The translations under genes were made by a program, and so were the position numbers. This document shows positions 55,914 through 64,000 of a stretch of 64,000 bases of DNA, piece by piece. Under the pieces are notes generated by a model, which was not told the origin of the DNA, made no database searches, and was given only the letters and a program-made list of their open reading frames with translations. The stretch covers positions 434,001-498,000 of the forward strand of contig JAEQBH010000717.1 in NCBI GenBank assembly GCA_016808115.1, given 5' to 3'. The stretch's first letter is position 1. Each line of letters starts with the position of its first letter. The DNA comes from Tetrastigma voinierianum (lineage: Eukaryota; Streptophyta; Magnoliopsida; Vitales; Vitaceae).

Positions 55914-57922
55914 TGTAAGACCCGAGAAATTTAAATTTATGGAAAAATGGCAAAATCGTAATTTTGGTTATAAATTTGTTATTTCAGTTAAAAAAAATCC
56001 GGAATTTATTCTCTAGATCTCATATGACAAAACGGATTTCACCGTTGGAATCATCTCACGAAATCTAGCTAGCACGTCGAATTTCGTCGAATTAAAGACG
56101 GTCGGGTTGGCACGTTTTTGAGACGCCAGGTTTGGAGTCTTAGTAAAGCGATTTTGATCTGACCGAAAGTCACATATAACCGTACTCATATTACCATAAA
56201 GTGACATGAGTAGAGAAATGATGAAAATGGGCCAGTCGAGATAGTAGAATGCTCTCAAGCCCAGGAAAGAAGGACATAATGGTCATTATAGAATTTATTG
56301 TTTTAAATGAGATAATGCCAAAATGGGTATACTCATCTCCTACAATTAAAGGACAAAAAAACGTGAAAAAGAAGGGGAGGACTTGCAGAGGGTTTGAAAT
56401 GGCATTTTTAGGTGAAGTGTCATTCTCGCCAGAATGGGAGATCCGATGGTAGGCAGATCTTCAGGGACAAAAGGAAGCTCTCATGGGAGGGCCCGTAGGT
56501 CAGGGTTGAGGAGTTTTGACAAACTCCGAGAGGTAGGGGTTTCTCCCTACTTGGGTTTTACACTTTATTTAAGTGTTTTACAATGTTTCGATTAGCTTGA
56601 GGCCTTGAACGGCCGTTTGATCGGTCCCAAAGCTTGGGATCGAATTGATTTAATTTATTGAACCCAATGTGAGCAGCCCGTAACCGTGAGGGACTGTTTG
56701 GGTCTTTAATAGCGTAAATTATGCTTTAAATCATGTATTGGTTTGTATGAGGCCGGAAATAGCCATGAAATTCGGGTTCACAAAGTGAACCGACGATTGG
56801 TGATTTTTCGGGAATAATAACCGAGGGTTTCACTATTCCCGAGAATAGTGTTCCCAAAATAAATTTTGTGAATTAATGTGTTTGGTTGAGTAATTCAAGT
56901 AGAATTGCTCGTGTTTGATCATTAGCCTATATGAGCTAATTTTGATGTGATGAAATGAGAAATTACATAACATGATTGTGTGATTTAATTTTTATGTGAA
57001 TATATGCATGTTTATATATTTGCATGTGTTATAGACTATAATGGAATTGACATGCATTTCCATATGCCTTTAGGACACCTAGGACGGTAGGAGTGAGTGC
57101 ATGGGAATGGAGATCTAGAGAAAATGGTTTCGGAGGGTTGTCTGAAACTAAAAATGATCGGAGGGTAGTCCATACTAAAAATATCAATCGTCGGAGACGG
57201 CCCAATTGATATACATTGGAGGGTAGTCCATAAATAATATCAATCGTCGGAGCATTGAATTGATATATAGCATCGGAGGGTTGTCCACAAACAAACATAA
57301 TAGTCTCATACGGGAAGCAGGCGGAGTGTGGGGAGTCGATGAGGACTCGGGTACGAGATGATTAGTTAGACATTCAAGTAGGATCATGCATTTTCTTGAA
57401 TGTGTGTTTATTTTGGAACATTGCATATGCACTTAGGTGGAGAGTAGCCCACTTAGGGTGATTCCACTACTGAGCATTAGCTCACCCTGTCGAGGAATAT
57501 TATTTTACAGGTACGGGGCGCGTGGGGGACGGCTCATCTAGAGAGGCGAGGCTTTAGAGAGAGAATTCGGATTGTGGCTTTGGGTTATGATGTATGACAT
57601 GTATTAGAATTCTCTAATTTTAATATATGTGTTGTATAAGAGTAAAATTTGAACTCTTGAAACTATTGGATATAGTTGGATATGGATATTGTGATGAGTA
57701 TTGTGGTATGGGCCCAAGAGGCCGTTTTTACTCAGATAAAGATATCATGTGATTGATGTTGATTGGGACAGGTTATATTACAGGTGTTGTATTTGGGTAG
57801 AGCTCCCCATACAAAGGAGACTCTGCCCGATTTTTGTAAGAGATGTCAGGTCACCCGATATTCACGAGTGTTTCCGCAGGTTGACGGGTAGTCAACGGAC
57901 CCCGGGGTTTTGGGGCGACACA
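55914..57922 (+). repeat. 3' LTR of the Tekay-like chromovirus
   Basis: Starts TGTAAGACCCGAGAAATTTA, ends GGGGTTTTGGGGCGACACA, followed by TSD TCATG. Near 57130-57300 a short phrase (ATATCAATCGTCGGAG, GGAGGGTAGTCCATA) repeats several times. The other LTR has fewer copies at about 50090-50190. Confidence 0.92.
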
Positions 57923-58040
57923 TCATGTCCCTGCGGTGTCTGTGGCAAGTGGGTCACAAAATCCATCGTGATGTGCTCCCACTTCCACTCCGCCACCTCC
58001 AATGGCTTAAGTAGCCTCACTGGCTTCTGGTGTTCAACCT
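57923..58040 (-). pseudogene. Scrap of Tekay-like integrase, right of the chromovirus insertion
   Basis: The minus strand reads VEHQKPVRLLKPLEVAEWKW, then EHITMDFVTHLP and QTPQGHDA, without a stop. This is the integrase segment between zinc finger and core, the same stretch seen at 7261-7400. It is cut by the chromovirus insertion and continues, decayed, at 48725-48855. To the right it ends abruptly near 58040. Confidence 0.85.
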
Positions 58041-59183
58041 TAACTTATATGAGAAGATAAATTCAAATAAACTGTATATAAGCTTTCTCAAATGCACCCT
58101 TAATCATATGATCAAATTAAAATATCTATTTATAAATTATTATATTGAATATGTTATCATCATTTTACAATAATAAAGAATTAGAGTAAATAATGACATA
58201 ATCATTAAATAAAAATGTGAGATTTGTACATTCATATTTTCTAAATCCAATAACCATTTAAATTTTTTTTTCATTAAAATTTGAATCAACAAATATATGA
58301 ATAACCATATAACATATTTAATATAAGGAAATAAAATTTTTACCCATGAGGTGTAGCAATGAATATACAATATCTCTAATTTATTTGGGAAAGGAAAAGA
58401 AACTGATGGGTGGAATATTTGAAACTCTTGCTTGAGGAGAAGAAAATAAAAGGAAAAAGAGAAAATAAATAAATAAATAAATAAATAAAAATAAAAAATA
58501 GAAGAAAAAGGGGTAATATTCTTGTTGCATCCCTATGACCTCCCATCCCATCGATAATTTTTAGGGTCGGTTGTAACCTAAAAACATAGCAGCTCTCCTT
58601 GATGTGTTCATACCAGAGCTACTGGCCCTTTCTAACCCGAAAAGTGGAAACTCGAAATCTACCACCATCCTTTCTTGACCTTGAAATAGAGAAGCTTATC
58701 TGTAAGTCTCTAATCCACTCTCGTATAGGGTTAATTTAGGGATTAAGGGTTTGTAAATCTGCACCATTGATGATGACTGCTTCATTTGAAATTAGTTCAT
58801 AATCTGTAAGTCTCTTGATTTTGTGAATTTAAATACTCCCATATTTTATTTTATTTTTTGAAAAATAACCAATTTTAGACAAAAATACCATTTTATATTT
58901 CATGTATTTATATTATCCTTCAAAAAATTGGATTAGTTTTGCAAGGAAATAAAATATATATTTCCAAGTTTTTTCATCTTAATTTATTGAATAGAAATTA
59001 GTTCTCTAAACCTTAGGAGAATAAGAAAATACAATACGTGTTGTTGGCAAGTTTTCGTATGTAATGGTTTAAAGCGATAAAAAAAAAAAAAAAAAAAGCA
59101 CTTTCTAAATACATTACTTTGGCCAAAGTAATGTCGGAAGTACTTTTTATGGCAAAGTAGAAATGTTATTGAAAAAGCAATGT
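58041..59183. other. Unassigned AT-rich DNA with low-complexity tracts
   Basis: No coding seen. (AAAT)n at about 58463-58490 lies within a purine-rich stretch. A run of about 18 A lies at 59079-59096. TTACTTTGGCCAAAGTAA at about 59117-59134 is an 18-bp perfect palindrome. Possibly the 5' region of the CACTA element whose transposase starts at 61597. Confidence 0.55.
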
Positions 59184-59311
59184 GAGTGCATGGTGAAAGA
59201 TATCCTAAATCAATGTCTACATTTTCATAAAATTGAAAAACATATGCGAGTGCATGGTGAAAGATATCTTAAATCAATGTCTACATTTTCATAAAATTGA
59301 ACAACATATAT
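59184..59311. repeat. 64-bp tandem duplication
   Basis: GAGTGCATGGTGAAAGATAT begins both units (59184 and 59248). They differ only at about three or four positions (for example TCCTAA/TCTTAA, GAAAAA/GAACAA), so the duplication is much younger than the surrounding element copies. Confidence 0.93.
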
Positions 59312-61596
59312 GTATGTGCAACTTGATAGATGGATATTAGAGACTCTAATAATATTATAAAAATGATTGCATTTACATTTAAACACGTGGGTAAGCCTTC
59401 AACAATTGTTATTGAATGAATGACTTTGAAGGTTGAAGGGGATTAAAAAGTATTTATAGATTATTGTAATAAGATGATGAATATCCCTACTTCTATTATG
59501 TTATTAAAAGGAAAATATTTGAAAATTGTATTGGAGTCTAAATATTTATGAGAGTCAATAGAAACAAATATAACTACAGATTGTCTAACTAGAAACAAGT
59601 ATTAGTATTTTAGATTTAAATAATTGGTATCAAATTTTGTTAAATATGAACCATCATAAAAAAAATAAAATAAAATAAAAAAAACCCTTGGGGTATATTA
59701 TTAGGGATGACAAACATTTGGGTGTGCACACGCCGCGAAAACTTGGGAGTTTGGAAATGAGCAACCATGGAAACATTGGTCCAAAATAGGGGCGCGGTGA
59801 GAACTAATGCTCATCTTGTTCATAAGCATTTCGATCGATCCTGCAGGGATTCATACCCATCAAGCTACTTGTAGGCATGTCTGCAATTTGTGACTGAAAT
59901 TCTGTCAAGCGAGAGAGAGAGCTGCGGCTGAAAGGTTAATTTTCTGCTTGACAAAGCGCGGCTCGCGGCCGGATATGATTAAGGGTTTATTTTATTTCAT
60001 TGGTTATTCATGCTTTTTATTTTATTTTTTTTTAAATTAGTTTTTTATGGGGTTATGGATCTAGGTTTTGGAATTAGGAATTGTGGTGCCTTCTCTTATC
60101 ATTAGAACATTTGTGAAAATTGGTGTGGTGGGTGTAGATACCTTCAGTTCGTTGGTTACATTGCCCATGTATTGAGACTTTTTTTATGTCTTCCAATTTT
60201 TTGGAAAAAATATTTAGTACAAATATAGACTCTGTTTTGGTTTTCAAGCAATTTTTATTCAATAAAAAAATAAAGATAAACTTCTTTGATTCGTTAATCA
60301 TTTGATCTGGGGTAGAAGACAAACTGTTAAAGTAGTTTGCCCAATATTTCTTTAATTAAGATAAGCTTTGCTATTGAAAAGGTTAACAAAAATCAAAACT
60401 GATTACTAACATTAAAATGATATGAGAAGCATAACTAAATTAGTATCACTTTATTCAAAGTGCTAGTTTTTTAAGTTTGAAAATGTGTACCCTTTCTAAT
60501 GTTACATATGTTAATTTCTTTTGTTAGGGTTGATTTTGGATATTAGTATGTTTCTAATTTTGAAATATAGTTCTTCATTAATCTTTGAGGGTTGATTTTA
60601 AATCTATATTGTGGGACTTGGTTGGTAGAGATTTTGACTTCATTTGATTTATGGTCTTTAAGCTTGGCTATTGTTTCTAATATTGGAGATAAACTTTGGA
60701 TGAACTTCAAAAAGATGAAAAATTTTCTGCTCATATCATTATCTAAGAATTCCAAGCGTGATGCAAAATTTCTCATTCTAGGCATTTTAATGAAGGATAT
60801 GATGAAATTTAGCCTTCTTCTTTCAATTTTATGGATCTAGGATTAAAATCTTGTCTTTGCAATTTGCATATTGCTCCATGCTTTTCCTAAATTGGTTGTA
60901 AGTCTAGGAGTTTGTTGAAGATTTCATGCCTCCTTAAGGTATATATTCTTTAGGGTTCTATATGAGTTTTATTTGGATATTAGTTTAGTTTTTTTAAATT
61001 TGTTTTTCTATGTGGTTTTTTTGTTTGAAACCTATGCTTTTATATGATGTTAGATACATGAATTATAGTTGTTAAGATATAACATCTTGAAAGCCTTATT
61101 GATAAGCATATATAAGAATTTTAGTGGCCTTTTGTATTTTTATGAACATCTTGGCCGTACTTTGAACATTTGCGAGGTAGCTAGATTAATTTCATCCTTT
61201 GGATTGCCAATTATTAGCGAGCTGGCGATAGACAAGTACTTTTTAACTGGTTGGTCTTTAAATACACTGTTTCTAACTTTGATTTTTGTGTACTAGGAAT
61301 GCTAATTTTTGGTGGTTGGCATTTTGTGTCTTGGTCTTTAAGGCTATGTTTGGAACCCCGGGGCAGACACGGAAAGGCGAGGAAAGAAAATAGGGAAGAA
61401 AGAAAAAGCTAGGGAGGGGAAAATAATTTTTTTTTTTTTCTTGTTTTATTCATGGAAAACTCAAGGGAAAAAGATAAGGAATCTATTTTCCCTTGTTTAA
61501 TTATCTATGACCTTAAAGAGAGATGATGATCAGTACTTCCTAATTTCATTGTATGTCAATCCAGCAGCTAATTTGCCTGTTATATCGAGCATGTAA
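59312..61596. other. Non-coding DNA upstream of the CACTA transposase
   Basis: No convincing ORF. 59700-59960 is less AT-rich and includes a GAGAGAGAGAG run near 59912. 61335-61440 (GGCTATGTTTGGAACCCCGG, then AG-rich, then a T-run) resembles ends of some small DNA transposons, but no partner end was found. Any promoter of the transposase should lie here. I cannot place a TATA box with confidence. Confidence 0.45.
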
Positions 61597-64000
61597 ATGA
61601 GTTCCAACAGAGAATGGATGTATTTAAGGTTAACAAATGGATTGCCTAACCAATCATTTATATCGGGAGTTGAAGAATTTATTTGATTTGCACTTAGTCG
61701 ACCAGAAGGCAGTGACGGTAATCACATTAGATGTCCATGTAATAAGAAGAAGTTCCAGAATAAGAATTTTGTTGAGGTTAACAATGCAAGGTTCTATCTT
61801 TATAAATACGGTTTTGTCCCTAATTATCGTGTGTGGTACTTGCATGGTGAGGCCAGAATCGATCTCTATATATAGGAGGAGGCATTATAGTAGTGAATGT
61901 ACTAACCATCATGCAATAACAAATAATGTTGGATCATCGACAACATTTGTTCTAGATGGTTTATGATGCAGTTGGTCCACAATTTAATGCTAATATTGTT
62001 GAGGAATCTCAAACCCTAATCGCCTGAGAAATTTTTATGACATGCTTAATGCTGCCGAACCAAGAGTATGGCCTAATTGTCAAAGCGCACTCACGATTAT
62101 CGGCCATTGCTCAAATGCTTCACATTAAGTGAGCATCGATTATGCGAGCGGTGCTGAGTGCTTTTGTGTCGATTTATGAAGGAGTTGTTCTGGGATGATA
62201 AATGTTATGACGTGGTTTCTATGAGACCAAGAAGCTTATCAAGGGAATTGGGTTGCCAGTCTATAAAATTCATACTTGCCTGAATGGTTGTATGATTTAT
62301 TGGGGTGATGACTCGGAATTAACTCAATGCAAATTTTGTGACCATGCTTGATATCGACCACAAAGTATTAATAGACAAAAGCTTGTGCCATATAAGAAAA
62401 TGTATTACTTTCCACTAACACACCAAGACTTCACGGTTATATGCTTGAGTACTTGCTAAGAGTATGAGATGTACGATGATCATTTTGTAGAAGATGGTGA
62501 GATGCGTGGTGTTGATTCTCACGCATGGAAACATTTTAATGCTATACCATCCCCTCGTTTGCAGTGAGCGTAATGTCATATTAGGCCTATGTATTGATGG
62601 ATTTCAACCATTCAGGCAATCCAGGAGTCAGTATTCTTCATGGCTATTATTCTCACTCCATATAATCGCCCCAGTGTGTATGAAGGAGCGATACATGTTT
62701 CCTAACGGTTATTGTCGGGCCTAGAAATCCGAGAAGGACAAGTTAGATGTGTATTTACAACCTTTGATCTACGAGTTACAAGCATTTGAGAAATTGAAGT
62801 TGAAACTTATGACATTTAGAAAGCAAATTTTATGCTATAGGCGCTCTCTTATGGACAATGTCAGTGACTTTCCGACACTTTCGATGTTTTGGGTTTGAGT
62901 ACATGCGGAGACTATCATGTCCGTATTGTATGAATGAATTAGATGTTTTTACCCTACAGAATGGAAGGAAACAAACTTGGTTTGATAATCATCGTAAGTT
63001 CCTTCCACTAGATCATCCATTTAGAATAAATAAATATGCTTTTAGAAAGAATTGAACGGTAACAGATCCACCTCCAAAAATTCGCTCTAGTGTTGAGTTG
63101 CTAAAGGAAATTGATGCATTAGGCTTAAAAAGAGTTACTGAGATTGGGGAAAATGATGCTATGTTCTTGTTAGTAAACCATAGGATGGAAAAGAAGTCAA
63201 TTTTTTGGGATTTCCATGTTGGAGCACAAATCTCATAAGACAATTTAGATGTGATGCGTATAGTTAAAAATGTGTTTAAAAATATCTCTTTAACACAGTA
63301 TTGAATGTTGTGGGAAAACAAAAGACAATGCAAAGTCTAGATTAGACTTAATGGAAATATGTTGTCAACCAGAATTGCATGTTGTTGATGGCAAGCTTCC
63401 AAAAGCTTGCTATACATTAGACAAAAATGGTCGAAATGAGTTGTGTATTTGGGTTCAGAATCTAAGATTTCTAGATGGATATGCTTCAAATATAGCCAGG
63501 TGTGTAGACATAAGGAAACATAAACTTTTTGGAATGAAAAGTCACGATTGTCATGTCTTTATGCAAAGGTTGATACCAATTTCATTTCGAGAATGCTTCC
63601 ATCAGCCGTGTGGTAAGCATTAATAGAACTTAGCTTGTTCTTTAAGGAGCTTACATCAACTGTTCTTAAAACAGAAGCTATGTTGAGATTAAGTCGAAGC
63701 TCTGGTGTGTTGCAAACTAGAGCGGATGTTCCCTCTAGTTTTTTACTCAATGGAGCATTTGCCAATACACTTAGCATATGAAGCAAGAGTAGGAGACCCG
63801 TCCCATCTGGAGTGGATGTATCCATTTGAAAGTTATGCAAATTAATGTTATACAACTATTACTATCAACGAATCATTATATGATATTGGTATTTATAAAC
63901 TTATTGATTGGATTTAACTAGGTACTTGCGGAAGTTAAAAACACAATGTAAGGAATAAGGCCAAAGTGGAAGGATCCATGCAGCGCATATTTAGTTGAAG
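61597..64000 (+). pseudogene. CACTA (En/Spm) transposase, TNP2-like, partial at right edge
   Basis: From ATG 61597 the frame opens EWMYLRLTNG, SGVEEFI (one TGA), then NHIRCPCNKKK and LYKYGFVPNYRVWYLHGE, the transposase-associated N-terminal domain. The TNP2 domain follows: FYDMLNAAEPRVWP (about 62025), KKMYYFPLTHQ-like, LGLCIDGFQPF (about 62580), LDVYLQPLIYELQAF, CPYCMNELDVFTLQNGRKQ (about 62915), DHPFRINKYAFRKN, FGMKSHDCHVFMQRLIPI (about 63528) and EARVGDPSHLEWMYPFE (about 63778-63830). A GT..AG-like gap of about 85 bp follows, then the chain resumes at 63919 (YLRKLK, KVEG) to the edge. Excises and inserts CACTA elements when intact. Several frameshifts, so likely dead. Confidence 0.92.

Larger units (their letters stand above)
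48856..57922 (+). mobile_element. Tekay/Del-like chromovirus, structurally complete (9.07 kb)
   Basis: LTRs at 48856-50774 and 55914-57922, a PBS of the initiator-Met type after the first, the polypurine tract AAGGAGGGGAGAA before the second, and a perfect TSD TCATG (48851-48855, 57923-57927). Domain order gag, protease, RT, integrase, chromodomain is that of Tekay/Del chromoviruses. It lies in the integrase scrap of an older, minus-strand relative. All frames are shifted or stopped, so it is dead despite its complete structure. Confidence 0.92.

Noticed and set aside
61335..61450. Possible hAT/MITE terminus (GGCTATGTTTGGAACC)
   Set aside because: No partner inverted repeat or target duplication could be found nearby, so only the resemblance remains.

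Overview
The window is nuclear DNA of a flowering plant, almost certainly a eudicot. It is heterochromatic, repeat-on-repeat sequence. I found no convincing host gene and no tRNA, rRNA, CRISPR array or bacterial feature. Evidence for a plant is the Tekay/Del-type chromovirus, Athila/Tat-type Ty3 elements, Ty1/copia of the Ale/Retrofit type, and a CACTA (En/Spm) transposase. Nearly every recognisable domain carries stops and frameshifts, from age or sequencing noise. Most short ORFs are chance. All alignments were done by eye.

Layout, left to right. (1) 1-699 and 6640-~7690 are two halves of a minus-strand Tekay-like element, split by a ~5.9 kb non-autonomous Athila-like element (700-6639, plus strand, 1.6 kb LTRs). 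(2) 7786-36250 is a decayed minus-strand Athila-like element ('A'), holding from right to left RT, RNase H, integrase, an env-like ORF, a long 3' region and an LTR. It is broken by four insertions: a 9.6 kb gag-protease-env-like element in its LTR (8388-17943), a solo LTR in its env-like ORF (22165-24387), a 5.4 kb element with two LTRs in opposite orientation in its integrase (27183-32579), and a solo LTR in its RNase H (32918-35613). (3) 36300-40220 holds LTR fragments. (4) 40790-46330 is a copia element flanked by a ~115 bp direct duplication. (5) 47972-64000 may be one CACTA transposon: a TIR with subterminal TTGCAACGG repeats at 47972, and a transposase gene from 61597 that runs off the right edge. 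Between them lie a scrap of Tekay integrase and a structurally complete 9.07 kb Tekay-like chromovirus (48856-57922) with a perfect TSD.

The most unusual object is 27183-32579. Both ends are the U3 (5') end of the same LTR family in inverted orientation. Each LTR is followed on its inner side by a primer-binding site and 5' leader. The whole is bounded by a perfect 5-bp duplication (GTCAT), and removing it restores the surrounding integrase reading frame. It therefore looks like a real integration event using two U3 ends. Other points of interest are the palindromic-word arrays that differ between LTR families, a GC-rich env-like ORF standing in place of pol, and a small hairpin-like motif (GGGAGGCAACCC type) shared by three elements.
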